From the NCBI RefSeq assembly GCF_005281835.1, contig NZ_RZIS01000001.1, forward strand, positions 600,351 to 664,350: a DNA stretch of 64,000 bases. The letters are read 5' to 3'. Shown in pieces: positions 29,952 through 42,259 of this stretch. The position numbers were made by a program, and so were the translations under genes. This stretch comes from Vibrio profundi. Its GTDB lineage: Bacteria; Pseudomonadota; Gammaproteobacteria; Enterobacterales; Vibrionaceae. The notes below the pieces were generated by a model. That model saw nothing but the letters and a program-made list of their open reading frames with translations, was not told where the DNA came from and ran no database searches. Numbering within the stretch: position 1 is the stretch's first letter; every line of letters begins with the position of its first letter.

Positions 29952-30548
29952 ATGAAGAAGTATTTGGCACTTTTGTTTATGAGTTTTTCTGTTTTCGCGA
30001 CTCCAAAAGAAGAACTTAGTAACCGTCTTGCATTAAATGAAGGTTTTAGTGCCCAGTTTGATCAGTTAGTCACCAGCCCGGATGGTGAAGTGGTGATGGA
30101 AGGTGAAGGTACCGTTGAAATAGCAAGACCAAGCCTATTTCGTTGGAATAGTACATTTCCAGATGAAAACTTATTGGTTTCAGATGGAGAAAGTCTTTGG
30201 TACTACAACCCTTTCATTGAGCAAGTAAGTATTTACTGGCAGGAGCAAGCGGCAGCCCAAACACCTTTTGTCTTGCTAACTCGCAACCAGCAAAGTGACT
30301 GGGATAACTACTCGGTAACTCAGCAAGGCGATAAGTTTGTATTGTTACCGACGGCCAAAGATTCAAATCAAGGTCAGTTCGAGATCTTGATCAATGAAAA
30401 AGGGATGATCCAAGGTTTTAATGTTGTCGAGCAAGATGGGCAAATCGGCGAATTTAAATTTAAGAACGTGAGCTTGCAAACTCCGAAAGCAGAACGTTTT
30501 ACGTTTGATATTCCAGACGGTGTGGAAGTCGACGACCAAAGAAATTGA
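29952..30548 (+). CDS. lolA: Periplasmic lipoprotein carrier LolA
   Basis: LolA receives outer-membrane lipoproteins from LolCDE and ferries them through the periplasm to LolB. The 198-residue product has a short signal peptide (1-16, ending SFSVFA) and the LolA core, including the early [12 protein letters not shown] and [12 protein letters not shown]. The expected half-barrel fold and length fit. Start ATG 29952 follows TAGGAA. It precedes rarA by ten bases, so the two are probably translated from one mRNA. Confidence 0.95.
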   Translation: MKKYLALLFMSFSVFATPKEELSNRLALNEGFSAQFDQLVTSPDGEVVMEGEGTVEIARPSLFRWNSTFPDENLLVSDGESLWYYNPFIEQVSIYWQEQAAAQTPFVLLTRNQQSDWDNYSVTQQGDKFVLLPTAKDSNQGQFEILINEKGMIQGFNVVEQDGQIGEFKFKNVSLQTPKAERFTFDIPDGVEVDDQRN

Positions 30549-30558
30549 GAGAGAATAA

Positions 30559-31908
30559 GTGAGCAACTACAGCTTAGACTTTTCAGGGGACGAAGATTTT
30601 CGTCCCCTTGCTGCTCGTATGAGGCCAGAAACGGTTGAGCAGTATATTGGACAGCAGCATATTTTAGGGCCCGGTAAACCTTTGCGTCGAGCGCTTGAGG
30701 CGGGCCATATCCACTCAATGATCTTATGGGGCCCCCCTGGTACCGGTAAGACGACTCTAGCGGAAGTGGCAGCAAATTATGCTAATGCAGAAGTGGAGCG
30801 CGTCTCAGCGGTCACGTCTGGTGTCAAAGACATTCGAATTGCTATCGACAAGGCTCGTGAAAACAAACAAGCAGGCCGTCGTACCATTTTATTTGTGGAC
30901 GAAGTCCATCGATTCAATAAAAGTCAGCAAGATGCTTTTCTTCCGCATATAGAAGATGGCACCGTCACGTTTATAGGGGCCACTACAGAGAACCCTTCAT
31001 TTGAGTTAAATAACGCTCTGCTTTCTCGGGCTAGGGTTTATAAGTTGACGTCCCTTGATACACAGGATATTGCCTGTGTGATCCGCCAAGCGATTGATGA
31101 TAAAGAGCGTGGTTTGGGGCAAGTAGAAGCAGAATTCGCAGATAACGTTTTAGATCGTTTAGCAGAACTGGTAAACGGTGACGCGAGAATGTCGCTGAAC
31201 TATTTAGAGCTTCTGTACGACATGGCGGAAGATGATATTCAGGGCACCAAGCAAATTACGTTGAAATTGCTCGCTGAAGTTGCGGGAGAAAAAGTGGCGC
31301 GTTTTGATAATAAGGGCGATATTTGGTACGACCTTATTTCAGCAGTACATAAATCAATTCGTGGCTCAAACCCTGATGCCGCCTTGTATTGGTCGGCTCG
31401 AATGATCGCGGCAGGTTGTGATCCTTTGTATATTGCACGGCGTTTACTGGCAATAGCTTCTGAAGATATCGGCAATGCTGACCCAAGAGCAATGCAAGTT
31501 GCTTTGTCCGCATGGGATTGTTTTGCTCGAGTAGGGCCTGCGGAAGGGGAGCGAGCGATTGCTCAAGCGATCGTATATTTGGCTTGTGCGCCGAAAAGCA
31601 ATTCAGTGTATACCGCGTGGAAACAAGCGTTAAGAGATGCGCATAACTTACCAGAATACGAAGTACCGGTTCACTTGCGTAATGCGCCGACAAGTTTGAT
31701 GAAAGACATGGGCTACGGACAAGAGTATCGATATGCGCATGATGAGCCTGGCGCGTATGCGGCTGGCGAAAAATACTTACCTCCGGAAATGGGTTCGACA
31801 CAGTACTATTTTCCATCAAAACGAGGCTTAGAGAGCAAAATTGGCGAGAAGTTAGATTATCTAGCAGATTTAGACGCAAAAAGCCTACAAAAGCGCTATG
31901 AAAACTAG
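30559..31908 (+). CDS. rarA: Replication-associated AAA+ ATPase RarA (MgsA)
   Basis: RarA is a clamp-loader-like AAA+ ATPase that acts at stalled replication forks. The 449-residue product carries Walker [10 protein letters not shown] (58-66), Walker B FVDEVHRF, the sensor [11 protein letters not shown], and the C-terminal tetramerisation part of the RarA/WRNIP1 family. The start is GTG at 30559, following GAGAGAATAA. It lies between lolA and serS as in E. coli. Identification is firm. Confidence 0.95.
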   Translation: MSNYSLDFSGDEDFRPLAARMRPETVEQYIGQQHILGPGKPLRRALEAGHIHSMILWGPPGTGKTTLAEVAANYANAEVERVSAVTSGVKDIRIAIDKARENKQAGRRTILFVDEVHRFNKSQQDAFLPHIEDGTVTFIGATTENPSFELNNALLSRARVYKLTSLDTQDIACVIRQAIDDKERGLGQVEAEFADNVLDRLAELVNGDARMSLNYLELLYDMAEDDIQGTKQITLKLLAEVAGEKVARFDNKGDIWYDLISAVHKSIRGSNPDAALYWSARMIAAGCDPLYIARRLLAIASEDIGNADPRAMQVALSAWDCFARVGPAEGERAIAQAIVYLACAPKSNSVYTAWKQALRDAHNLPEYEVPVHLRNAPTSLMKDMGYGQEYRYAHDEPGAYAAGEKYLPPEMGSTQYYFPSKRGLESKIGEKLDYLADLDAKSLQKRYEN

Positions 31909-32036
31909 CCTTTTTTGGATATCTTTACTCTGTCAATATATTCAGATTAAATTGCCAAAAATTGGTTGAATAACCATCACTTTTGGCGGTTTAGTAGTAA
32001 TTCAGTGGTCAATCTACTGAATATTCAAATAACTAA

Positions 32037-33359
<1,323 letters not shown>

Positions 33360-33378
33360 TTGCCAAAAATTTAATACT

Positions 33379-33407
33379 AAGCCCAGCTATCTAGCTGGGC
33401 TTTTTTG
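33379..33407 (+). terminator. Terminator after serS
   Basis: AAGCCCAGCTA (33379-33389) pairs with TAGCTGGGCTT (33392-33402), followed by a T run. Confidence 0.92.
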
Positions 33408-33638
33408 TGTGCTGAGGTAAGTATATTATTACGCATGTGTAACAGTGTTTTGGCTTTTACGTTGATTATCATTTTATATAAGAGGTATATAATTCACCCA
33501 TCGATTTAGAAGCTCAAAGGCTCGCCAATAATGGTTACGATGATGGCGCAGTGAGCATTATGTACATATTGGCTTAAACGGCAGCTTCTAATAATAGTCG
33601 TGTACAGATTTTCTCAAATAGACCATTGAGGAGGACTT
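33408..33638. other. Intergenic region before the zinc-finger gene, with a possible coding remnant
   Basis: The frame from 33500 to 33574 reads IDLEAQRLANNGYDDGAVS and then IMYILA before a TAA. It has a protein-like composition, loosely like Sel1-type repeats, but no start codon with a ribosome site. A GATTATCATTTTAT stretch at about 33462-33475 resembles part of a Fur box, but only half the consensus is present. The gene's Shine-Dalgarno is GAGGAGG (33628-33634). Confidence 0.4.
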
Positions 33639-33905
33639 ATGGCTGTAGGATGGGCCGGCGACGATAGTGTGAGCCAGCAAATTCAAAATACAATTGAAGA
33701 TGAAATATCGAGAGTGAGAGGCAACTTTAATCGCGGTGCAAGTGCGCATACGTGTGATGAGTGTGGGGACATAATCCCAGAAGCAAGACGTATGGCTATC
33801 CAAGGTGTGCGTTTGTGCATTGATTGCCAATCGTTACAAGAGCACGCTTCTCATAGACAAGCATTGTTTAACCGCAGAGCAAGTAAAGATAGTCAGCTCA
33901 GATAA
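33639..33905 (+). CDS. Small DksA/TraR-family C4 zinc-finger protein (YbiI-like)
   Basis: An 88-residue protein with a single zinc finger built from Cys39, Cys42, Cys60 and Cys63 (CDECGDIIPEARR...LCIDCQ), the TraR/YbiI layout. An N-terminal helix (about 10-30) would correspond to the RNA polymerase secondary-channel coiled coil, but it is much shorter than DksA's. It may modulate transcription, which is an inference from family. The ATG at 33639 has a strong Shine-Dalgarno (GAGGAGG). It is monocistronic and converges on bioA. Confidence 0.85.
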   Translation: MAVGWAGDDSVSQQIQNTIEDEISRVRGNFNRGASAHTCDECGDIIPEARRMAIQGVRLCIDCQSLQEHASHRQALFNRRASKDSQLR

Positions 33906-33920
33906 TGGATTACAGAAATA

Positions 33921-33953
33921 AAGCGGTTTGAAGCTGAGGTTTCAAACCGCTAT
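33921..33953. terminator. Hairpin between the zinc-finger gene and bioA
   Basis: AGCGGTTTGAA (33922-33932) pairs with TTCAAACCGCT (33941-33951). The T tracts on both sides are short, but its place between converging genes suggests a bidirectional terminator. Confidence 0.75.
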
Positions 33954-33970
33954 TCTAATTTACCAAAGGC

Positions 33971-35248
33971 TTATGCGAAACAGTCTTTACTTTCTAATGC
34001 GCTTTGAATTGCAAGTACAAGTTTTTCTATGTGTTGTGGCTGGCTAATAAACGGAGGCATCATATAAATGAGTTTACCAAATGGTCTAATCCAAACCCCT
34101 TGTTCAACAAACTTTGCTTGAATGACTTCCATATTCACAGGGGAGTGGGTCTCGACGACGCCAATCGCGCCTAGCCAACGTACATCTTTTACATTTTTAT
34201 ATTCAAGCAACCTTGGTAGTTGCTGAGAAAACTGTTCTTGGATAGCTAGGGTTTGTTGCTGCCATTCACCGTTTTCTATCAACTCCAAGCTTGCTGTGGC
34301 GACGGCGCACGCTAATGGGTTCGCCATGAAAGTTGGGCCATGCATGAAGCAACCGGCTTCTCCTCCGCACACTGTATCAGCGACGTCTTTAGAGGCTAAA
34401 GTGGCAGACAAAGTCATATACCCGCCAGTTAACGCTTTACCGACGCACAAAATATCAGGTTCAACCTCCGAGTGCTCACAAGCAAATAGCTTACCAGTAC
34501 GGCCAAACCCCGTAGCGATTTCGTCCAGAATCAGTAGCACATTGTACTTATCACATAGTGCTCTTACTTGTTTAAGGAACTCTGGATGATAGATCCTCAT
34601 TCCTCCGGCCCCTTGGACGATAGGCTCCAAAATAACTGCGGCGACATCTTGATGGTGAGACGATATTTTTTCTTCGAAATCAGAGATATCGCTTGGATCC
34701 CACTCTTGCCAGTAACCTGTTTGGGGGGACTTTGCAAATATATGCTCGGGTAAGAAGCCTTTGTACAAGCTATGCATGGAGTTATCTGGATCAGTGACAG
34801 ACATAGCGGCAAACGTATCGCCGTGGTAACCATCTCGAAGTGTCAGAAATTTGGACCGCGGTTGACCTTTGGCATGCCAGTATTGCAATGCCATTTTTAA
34901 GCTAACTTCAACGGCAACAGAGCCGGAATCTGCTAAGAAAACATGTTCAAGATTACTAGGTGCCAAACCTAGCAGTTTCTTACATAAATTGATCGCTGGT
35001 TCATGGGTGATGCCGCCAAACATAACATGAGACATCTTATCGATTTGTCCGTGAGCTGCAGCGTTTAAGTGTGGGTGATTGTAGCCATGAATGGTGGACC
35101 ACCATGATGACATCCCGTCGATTATCCGAGTTCCATCTTCTAATTGAAGGTGAACGCCTTCAGCTTGAGTGACTGGGTAGCAGGTCAGAGGTGTTAGTGT
35201 TGATGTGTAAGGATGCCAGATGTGCTGGCGATCAAAGGCGAGATCCAT
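33971..35248 (-). CDS. bioA: Adenosylmethionine-8-amino-7-oxononanoate aminotransferase BioA
   Basis: BioA makes 7,8-diaminopelargonate from KAPA using SAM as amino donor, the second dedicated step of biotin ring synthesis. The 425-residue product has the class III aminotransferase fold: HGYHGDTFAAMS, the DEIATGFGRTG metal/PLP motif and the PLP lysine in CVGKALTGGY. The start is ATG at 35248, preceded by GGAAG on the minus strand; a longer in-frame TTG start (35260) would include that ribosome site and is less likely. It is divergent from bioBFCD across a BirA operator. Confidence 0.95.
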   Translation of the reverse strand: MDLAFDRQHIWHPYTSTLTPLTCYPVTQAEGVHLQLEDGTRIIDGMSSWWSTIHGYNHPHLNAAAHGQIDKMSHVMFGGITHEPAINLCKKLLGLAPSNLEHVFLADSGSVAVEVSLKMALQYWHAKGQPRSKFLTLRDGYHGDTFAAMSVTDPDNSMHSLYKGFLPEHIFAKSPQTGYWQEWDPSDISDFEEKISSHHQDVAAVILEPIVQGAGGMRIYHPEFLKQVRALCDKYNVLLILDEIATGFGRTGKLFACEHSEVEPDILCVGKALTGGYMTLSATLASKDVADTVCGGEAGCFMHGPTFMANPLACAVATASLELIENGEWQQQTLAIQEQFSQQLPRLLEYKNVKDVRWLGAIGVVETHSPVNMEVIQAKFVEQGVWIRPFGKLIYMMPPFISQPQHIEKLVLAIQSALESKDCFA

Positions 35249-35286
35249 TGCAACTTCCAATTTAGTTGTGGTTGAAAATCAACCAG

Positions 35287-35320
35287 ATGTAAACTTTTAA
35301 TATTCTCAATATGTTGACAG
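35287..35320. promoter_or_regulatory. Candidate BirA (biotin repressor) operator between bioA and bioB
   Basis: The half-sites ATGTAAACT (35287-35295) and TGTTGACAG (35312-35320) match the E. coli bioO halves TTGTAAACC and GGTTTACAA at most positions, with the same 16-base spacing. It lies in the 165-base divergent bioA-bioB region. Repression of both directions by biotin-bound BirA is known for E. coli and inferred here. Confidence 0.8.
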
Positions 35321-35413
35321 TCTAAAGCTTGTCGGTAGACTATCCAAGCATAAATGTAGGCAAGTACAGTAAAGCTTGTTTCTATACCAAAAAATAAAGA
35401 TAAGGAACGACAC

Positions 35414-36466
35414 GTGGAAGTTCGTCATGACTGGACAGTAGCTGAAGTAAGAGCATTGCTTGATAAACCATTTATGGATTTGATGTTTGAAGCTCAGCTT
35501 GTACACCGCCAATATCAGCAACACAACCATGTACAAGTCAGTACATTACTTTCAATCAAGACAGGTGCATGCCCTGAAGATTGTAAATACTGCCCACAGA
35601 GCGCACACTACCGAACCGATGTCGACAAAGAACGTTTGATGGAAGTTGAGCGAGTATTGGATGCTGCACAAAAAGCTAAGGATGCAGGCTCAACTCGTTT
35701 TTGCATGGGCGCTGCATGGAAGAACCCAAAAGAACGTGATATGCCGCACCTGACAGAAATGATCAAAGGCGTAAAAGGTATGGGTTTAGAAACCTGTATG
35801 ACGTTAGGCATGCTTACACCGGAGCAAGCCGGTGAATTGTCTGACGCCGGCTTGGACTACTACAACCATAACTTGGACACCTCGCCTGAGTTTTATGGCA
35901 GCATCATTACTACTCGTACTTACCAAGACCGCCTAGATACTCTTTCGCACGTTCGTGATGCGGGCATGAAGATCTGTTCAGGTGGCATTATCGGTATGGG
36001 TGAAAGTACTAATGACCGTGCGGGCTTGCTTGTCGAACTGGCGAACTTGCCTGTGCATCCTGAAAGTGTGCCGATTAATATGCTGGTAAAAGTAAAAGGT
36101 ACACCAATGGAAAACGTTGATGATGTTGAATCGTTCGATTTCATCAAGCTTATCGCTATAGCGCGCATCATGATGCCAAAATCAGCGGTACGTCTATCTG
36201 CTGGTCGTGAAAATATGAATGAGCAAATGCAGGCTATGTGTTTCATGGCTGGCGCGAACTCAATCTTCTACGGCTGCAAGCTTCTTACCACGCCAAACCC
36301 AGATGAAGATACGGATATGCAGCTTTTCAAAAAGCTAGGTATCAATAGCCAAGAAGTGGCTCAAAAGCCAGATGAAATTCAAGAGAACGAATTGTTAGAT
36401 CAAGTAGTAGAACGTGTCGCGGCTCGTCCTACGAAAAATGACATGTTCTACGATGCCAGCGTTTAA
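35414..36466 (+). CDS. bioB: Biotin synthase BioB
   Basis: BioB is a radical SAM enzyme that inserts sulfur into dethiobiotin to make biotin. The 350-residue product carries the 4Fe-4S motif CPEDCKYC with Cys53, Cys57 and Cys60, and the later conserved [19 protein letters not shown] and RLSAGRENM segments for the 2Fe-2S site. The start is GTG at 35414, with AAGGA about ten bases upstream. The end overlaps bioF by 14 bases, so the bioBFCD genes form one coupled operon. Confidence 0.97.
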   Translation: MEVRHDWTVAEVRALLDKPFMDLMFEAQLVHRQYQQHNHVQVSTLLSIKTGACPEDCKYCPQSAHYRTDVDKERLMEVERVLDAAQKAKDAGSTRFCMGAAWKNPKERDMPHLTEMIKGVKGMGLETCMTLGMLTPEQAGELSDAGLDYYNHNLDTSPEFYGSIITTRTYQDRLDTLSHVRDAGMKICSGGIIGMGESTNDRAGLLVELANLPVHPESVPINMLVKVKGTPMENVDDVESFDFIKLIAIARIMMPKSAVRLSAGRENMNEQMQAMCFMAGANSIFYGCKLLTTPNPDEDTDMQLFKKLGINSQEVAQKPDEIQENELLDQVVERVAARPTKNDMFYDASV

Positions 36467-37616
36467 GACCCGTATTAATCAAGCCCTTGAAAGCCGCAAA
36501 GCACAAGGGCTTACTCGTGTACTTAAACCGCTTGAACATTCGAATCAAGCTATTCTTGTGGATGAAGGTAAGTCGTATGTCAATTTTTCAAGTAATGATT
36601 ATTTGGGGTTGGCGAGCGACAAAGAGCTAGTAAGTGCATGGCAGCAGGGACTCGATATCTATGGAGTAGGGAGCGGCGCTTCCCCTCTTGTGTCTGGTTT
36701 TAGCCGAGCGCATCAGAACTTAGAGGCTAGCCTATGTGAATGGTTGGGCTTCGAACGGGCCATTTTGTTCAATTCTGGATTTAGTGCTAATCAAGCACTG
36801 ATTTTTTCATTGTTAGAGAAGCAAGATACTCTGGTTCAAGACAAACTGAATCATGCGTCGTTAATGGAAGCGGGGATTAACTCTCCAGCCTCAATGAAGC
36901 GCTTTAAACACAATGATGCTCAGCATTTGGCAAAAATCCTGAGTAATTCTAGCGATGCACTTGTGGTTACCGAAGGCGTGTTCAGCATGGATGGAGATAA
37001 AGCGCCTTTATCCAACATTGCGGAACAGTGCCAAATACACGATGCATGGCTCGTCGTAGACGATGCGCATGGTATAGGGGTCCTTGGCGAAGATGGTGCG
37101 GGGAGCTGCGGCCAAGCTGCAGTTAAGCCTGATTTATTAATCGTGACTTTTGGAAAAGCCTTTGGCTTATCTGGGGCTGCAATTCTATGTTCTTCGGAAG
37201 TTGGTGACTACTTAACTCAGTTTGCTCGTCATCATGTTTACTCAACCGCGATGCCGCCTTCTCAAGCCCATGCATTGACTCATGCTTGTCAAATGATCCA
37301 AACACAGCAGTGGCGCAGGGATAAACTTGCTGAATTACAACTTGCTTACCAGGCATCGCTGTGTGATTTGAAAGGGTACGTTGACACTCAAACGCCAATC
37401 AAACCGTTTGTTTGTGGGGAGTCGCACATAGCGCTAGCACTGGCGGAAAAGTTGAAGCAACAACAGCTTTGGACGACGGCTATTCGCCCACCTACGGTAC
37501 CTAATGGAAGCGCAAGGCTGCGAATCACGCTTACTGCAAATCATTCACTCGAACAGGTTAATCGCTTGGGTAAGGTTATTCGTCAGGCTGTCGAATCTGA
37601 TATAGGAAATCGCTAA
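36453..37616 (+). CDS. bioF: 8-amino-7-oxononanoate synthase BioF
   Basis: BioF condenses pimeloyl thioester with L-alanine to form KAPA, with PLP as cofactor. The product has 387 residues from ATG 36453 ([16 protein letters not shown]); a longer in-frame start at 36414 lies deep inside bioB and is not favoured. Key features are the FSSNDYLGL substrate motif, [18 protein letters not shown] and the PLP lysine Lys235 in TFGKAFG. The gene overlaps both bioB (14 bases) and bioC (one base), consistent with tight operon packing. Confidence 0.95.
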   Translation: MPAFKTRINQALESRKAQGLTRVLKPLEHSNQAILVDEGKSYVNFSSNDYLGLASDKELVSAWQQGLDIYGVGSGASPLVSGFSRAHQNLEASLCEWLGFERAILFNSGFSANQALIFSLLEKQDTLVQDKLNHASLMEAGINSPASMKRFKHNDAQHLAKILSNSSDALVVTEGVFSMDGDKAPLSNIAEQCQIHDAWLVVDDAHGIGVLGEDGAGSCGQAAVKPDLLIVTFGKAFGLSGAAILCSSEVGDYLTQFARHHVYSTAMPPSQAHALTHACQMIQTQQWRRDKLAELQLAYQASLCDLKGYVDTQTPIKPFVCGESHIALALAEKLKQQQLWTTAIRPPTVPNGSARLRITLTANHSLEQVNRLGKVIRQAVESDIGNR

Positions 37617-38419
37617 TGACACAAGAAGTAATAGTGGAAAGCTATAGTGTTGTCGATAAGGCTGCGATTGCTGAGGCCTTTGGCAAGGCGGCGCATTCTT
37701 ATGATAAGCATGCTCAATTTCAGCGAGATGTAGGCCACCAACTATTGGATAAGCTGCCCCAAGATTTGTCTGGTTACTCAGTTTTGGATTTAGGGTGCGG
37801 CACAGGTTATTTTTCAAAGCAACTCGCTCTGCGCGGAGCGATAGTGACTTGCGCAGACCTATCGGTTGGAATGCTACAGCAGGCGAAAATTTGTTGTGGC
37901 GAGCTCGTCAAGGATTATCAAGTAGCTGATGCTGAGCAACTGCCTTTCGAATCCAATACTTTTGATTTTGTATTTACCAGTTTGGCACTTCAGTGGTGTG
38001 AGGATTTGTCTTACCCATTGAGGGAGATGAAACGTGTGACCAAAATGGGAGGTAAGTTGGCTTTTTCAACTTTGCTCGATGGTTCGCTGCGTGAATTGGA
38101 AAAATCATGGAGCAGAATTGACTCATATCAACACGTAAATCAATTTATTTCATCCAATCAGGTAAAAATTGCGTTAGCTCAAGCAAGCTGTAGCAGTCAT
38201 CAACTAGACTTGCCCTCCATCACCGTTTGGTATGACACAGCTTTTGAATTAATGCGCGACCTTAAAGGTATCGGCGCTAACCACGTAAGTGGTCGCTCAC
38301 AAGGTTTGACCAGTCGACGTATGTTACGCCTGGTCGAAAATGAATATCGAAAGTTCCAAAACCATCAAGGTTTCTTACCAGCAACATATCAAGTTTGTTT
38401 AGGGGTTGTTCAATTATGA
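37616..38419 (+). CDS. bioC: Malonyl-ACP O-methyltransferase BioC
   Basis: BioC methylates malonyl-ACP with SAM, disguising it so that fatty-acid enzymes build the pimeloyl chain. The 267-residue product has the SAM motif [12 protein letters not shown] (about 58-69), ADLSVGML (acidic motif II) and the LQWCEDL region conserved in BioC. It begins one base after the bioF frame ends (TAATG) and overlaps bioD by four bases (ATGA). The pimelate partner gene bioH is not in this window. Confidence 0.93.
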   Translation: MTQEVIVESYSVVDKAAIAEAFGKAAHSYDKHAQFQRDVGHQLLDKLPQDLSGYSVLDLGCGTGYFSKQLALRGAIVTCADLSVGMLQQAKICCGELVKDYQVADAEQLPFESNTFDFVFTSLALQWCEDLSYPLREMKRVTKMGGKLAFSTLLDGSLRELEKSWSRIDSYQHVNQFISSNQVKIALAQASCSSHQLDLPSITVWYDTAFELMRDLKGIGANHVSGRSQGLTSRRMLRLVENEYRKFQNHQGFLPATYQVCLGVVQL

Positions 38420-39099
38420 TTGATGCATTATTTATTGCAGGTACGGATACCGAAGTTGGAAAAACAGTGGTTTCAAAAGCTATTTTGCAAGCATTTGCCG
38501 CTGAAAAATTATCAACTATTGGCTATAAGCCAGTAGCTGCAGGCTGTGAAGAAACAGCCGAAGGTTTACGTAATTCAGATGCGTTACATCTACAAGAAGC
38601 CGCAACGAATGACATTGCTTATCACGATGTGAATCCATACGCTTTGTTGCTTCCAGCATCGCCGCATATTGCTGCAAAGCATGACAATGTTGTTATCGAA
38701 GATTCAGTTCTCAGCGATAAGTTAGCGCAGCACAAAGAGTCTTCAGATATCGTTTTAGTCGAGGGTGCTGGTGGATGGCGTGTTCCGGTATCGGATTCAG
38801 ACTGTTTATCTTCTTGGGTAAAGCAAGAGCAGTTACCGGTAGTATTGACGGTTGGAATTAAGCTGGGCTGTCTGAGCCATGCGCTTTTAACCGCAGAAGC
38901 AATCAGAGCGGATGGACTAAACCTAGTTGGTTGGGTGGCAAACCGAATTAATCCAGGGACCGAACACTACTCCGATATCATTGCAATGCTAGAAGACAAA
39001 ATGGGGGCACCTAAGCTGGGTGAGATCCCTTACGTACCAAAAGCGAAGTCAAAAAATATTGGTCAGTATATTGATGTGTCACCAATCTTAGCTTTGTAG
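38416..39099 (+). CDS. bioD: Dethiobiotin synthetase BioD
   Basis: BioD closes the ureido ring of dethiobiotin from DAPA, CO2 and ATP. The product has 227 residues from ATG 38416 ([17 protein letters not shown]), with the P-loop GTDTEVGKT (9-17), YKPVAAG, and [10 protein letters not shown]. The start overlaps the bioC stop by four bases; an upstream TTG start is in frame but lies within bioC. It ends the bioBFCD operon, followed by a strong hairpin. Confidence 0.95.
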   Translation: MIDALFIAGTDTEVGKTVVSKAILQAFAAEKLSTIGYKPVAAGCEETAEGLRNSDALHLQEAATNDIAYHDVNPYALLLPASPHIAAKHDNVVIEDSVLSDKLAQHKESSDIVLVEGAGGWRVPVSDSDCLSSWVKQEQLPVVLTVGIKLGCLSHALLTAEAIRADGLNLVGWVANRINPGTEHYSDIIAMLEDKMGAPKLGEIPYVPKAKSKNIGQYIDVSPILAL

Positions 39100-39146
39100 C
39101 TTGGTGATGATGTAGCTTTGTTTGAAATGACAAAGCGTTAGAAATG

Positions 39147-39173
39147 AAAAAGGGCTGCGATTGCAGCCCTTTT
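39147..39173. terminator. Bidirectional terminator after bioD
   Basis: AAAAGGGCTGC (39148-39158) pairs with GCAGCCCTTTT (39163-39173). A and T tracts on both sides suit the converging 55-residue gene on the minus strand as well. Confidence 0.9.
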
Positions 39174-39174
39174 G

Positions 39175-39342
39175 TTATTTGTCTTTTGTTAAACCCATTA
39201 GCGCTTGTTGAGTTTCGCTAATCTGAGTTTGGATATCCGGTTGCGGTTGGATACCAATTTGCTTTCTAGCTTCTTCTTCTGAGATGCCTAAGTGACAGCA
39301 AAGTAAGTCGATAGCCATTTGGAAGTTACTACCTTCAGCCAT
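39175..39342 (-). CDS. Small conserved-type protein of unknown function, 55 residues
   Basis: A 55-residue acidic protein, starting MAEGSNFQMAIDLLCCHLG and then ISEEEARKQIGI, with adjacent Cys15-Cys16 near its middle. The start ATG 39342 has a very good Shine-Dalgarno (AAAGGAAAGGATC) on the minus strand; longer in-frame starts lack one. No known domain is recognised, although the helical SEEEARKQIG part could bind protein or DNA. It is transcribed toward bioD and ends at a shared terminator. Ribosome site and terminator make it credible as a real gene. Confidence 0.7.
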   Translation of the reverse strand: MAEGSNFQMAIDLLCCHLGISEEEARKQIGIQPQPDIQTQISETQQALMGLTKDK

Positions 39343-39611
39343 GATCCTTTCCTTTTGTTGCATGGACGTGCCATCTAATATCTGAGACATAATCTAGAGC
39401 TTTTATTAGAGCTACTCAATACGACTTAAGTCTAAGACTGCAAAAAGTGTGTAGACTGTGAACAGTAGAAATCAAATGTTTCAATTTAAGACTTAACCTT
39501 GTTTTCTAAATCTTAGACTATATGTATAAGTAATAAATACTTGAAGAGTGCAGGTTTAAGGATGACTTAAACTCTTTATATAACAATAAGCTTCCAGTGC
39601 GGAGAAATGTA
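39343..39611. promoter_or_regulatory. Divergent intergenic region upstream of htpX with dispersed AGTCTAAG motifs
   Basis: TAAGTCTAAG (39427-39436), the near-palindrome TTAAGACTTAA (39486-39496) and the inverted copy CTTAGACTA (39512-39520) share the core AGTCT(A/T)A. They lie between the leftward small gene and htpX. No known heat-shock or CpxR site fits well. The htpX ribosome site is GGAG at 39601-39604. Confidence 0.4.
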
Positions 39612-40481
39612 ATGAAGCGAGTAATGTTGTTCCTAGCGACGAACTTGGCCGTTGTTTTAGTGCTAAGTGTTGTTTTGAATGTGATAAGTGCCATCTTTGG
39701 AATCCAATTAGGCGGCGGTAGTACGTCTGGGATTCTATTAATGGCTGTTGTATTTGGTTTTGGTGGTTCTTTCATTTCACTGATGATGTCAAAGGGGATG
39801 GCATTACGTTCAGTAGGTGGAGTGGTAATTGAGAATCCACGTAACGAAACAGAACATTGGTTAATGGAAACGGTGAGCCGTCAAGCTCAGCAAGTTGGTA
39901 TTGGTATGCCAACGGTAGCCATTTACGACGCGCCGGATATTAATGCGTTTGCAACAGGTGCGAAGCGTGATGATTCTCTAGTCGCAGTTTCAACGGGTTT
40001 GTTACATAACATGACTCGTGATGAGGCTGAGGCGGTTTTAGCTCACGAAGTTAGCCACATTGCGAACGGTGATATGATCACTATGACTTTGATGCAAGGC
40101 GTTGTGAACACGTTTGTTATCTTCTTATCTCGTTTCATTGCCAATATTGTGGCATCAAATGATAACGAAGAAGAAGGCGGCAGCAACATGATGGTCTACT
40201 TTGGTGTATCGATTGTTCTTGAACTAGTATTTGGCTTCCTAGCGAGCTTTATTACTATGTGGTATAGCCGCCATCGTGAGTTCCATGCTGACGCCGGAGC
40301 CGCAAGACTTGTTGGCAAAGAAAAGATGATTGCAGCGCTTGAGCGCTTAAAGATAAGTCACGAGCCACAACTCGAAGGTTCAATGATGGCATTTGGTATC
40401 AATGGTAAGCGCACTATGACTGAGCTGCTGATGAGCCACCCACCATTAGACAAGCGTATTAACTCACTACGCAATCTATAA
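39612..40481 (+). CDS. htpX: Membrane zinc protease HtpX
   Basis: HtpX is an inner-membrane zinc endopeptidase that helps clear misfolded membrane proteins together with FtsH. The 289-residue product has two N-terminal membrane segments (about 5-25 and 34-53), the active-site motif HEVSH (around residue 140), then further membrane segments, and the third ligand region in the [12 protein letters not shown] part. The start ATG 39612 follows GGAG; an in-frame GTG 15 bases upstream is less likely. A terminator follows. Confidence 0.95.
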   Translation: MKRVMLFLATNLAVVLVLSVVLNVISAIFGIQLGGGSTSGILLMAVVFGFGGSFISLMMSKGMALRSVGGVVIENPRNETEHWLMETVSRQAQQVGIGMPTVAIYDAPDINAFATGAKRDDSLVAVSTGLLHNMTRDEAEAVLAHEVSHIANGDMITMTLMQGVVNTFVIFLSRFIANIVASNDNEEEGGSNMMVYFGVSIVLELVFGFLASFITMWYSRHREFHADAGAARLVGKEKMIAALERLKISHEPQLEGSMMAFGINGKRTMTELLMSHPPLDKRINSLRNL

Positions 40482-40496
40482 TAATATGGTTTATGC

Positions 40497-40528
40497 AAAA
40501 AGGCTTGGTTAGTACCAAGCCTTTTTTG
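40497..40528 (+). terminator. Terminator after htpX
   Basis: AAAAAGGCTTGG (40497-40508) pairs with CCAAGCCTTTTT (40515-40526), followed by T residues. Confidence 0.92.
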
Positions 40529-40701
40529 ATCTATGCACTAAGAGTTTTTTGATAAGACGTATATGCGCGAGATAGAGATAGGTCTATTGGCTGAATTTGG
40601 AATCATCTTGTGAAGAGTCGGATATCTCATATATTGTTAAAACTGCAATCTTTTAGGGATGAGACTAGACCTAAAGAACTAGTAGTTCGGATGTGGTGAA
40701 A

Positions 40702-40732
40702 ACAAAAAAGGCTTCCTGGTGGAAGCCTTTTG
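40702..40732 (-). terminator. Terminator after purB
   Basis: On the minus strand AAAAGGCTTCC pairs with GGAAGCCTTTT (40706-40731) and is followed by a T run. It lies 18 bases beyond the purB stop. The 170 bases between this hairpin and the htpX terminator show no feature I can name. Confidence 0.9.
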
Positions 40733-40749
40733 TAATCGTAAATTACTAA

Positions 40750-42189
<1,440 letters not shown>

Positions 42190-42193
42190 TTAT

Positions 42194-42209
42194 GCGCAAA
42201 CGTTTGCGT
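42194..42209. promoter_or_regulatory. PurR operator upstream of purB
   Basis: GCGCAAACGTTTGCGT agrees at every fixed position with the PurR consensus (ACGCAAACGTTTNCGT type) except the first base, and is nearly palindromic. It lies between hflD and purB, 74-89 bases ahead of the purB start. In E. coli purB is also PurR-repressed, but its operator is inside the coding region. Confidence 0.88.
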
Positions 42210-42259
42210 GGGGTTTGTTTTGGCAAAAAAATTAGCTCGCACAAGGGCGAGCTATTACA

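Noticed and set aside
33462..33475. Partial Fur box GATTATCATTTTAT
   Set aside because: Only about half of the 19-base consensus is present and the downstream gene is not an iron gene.
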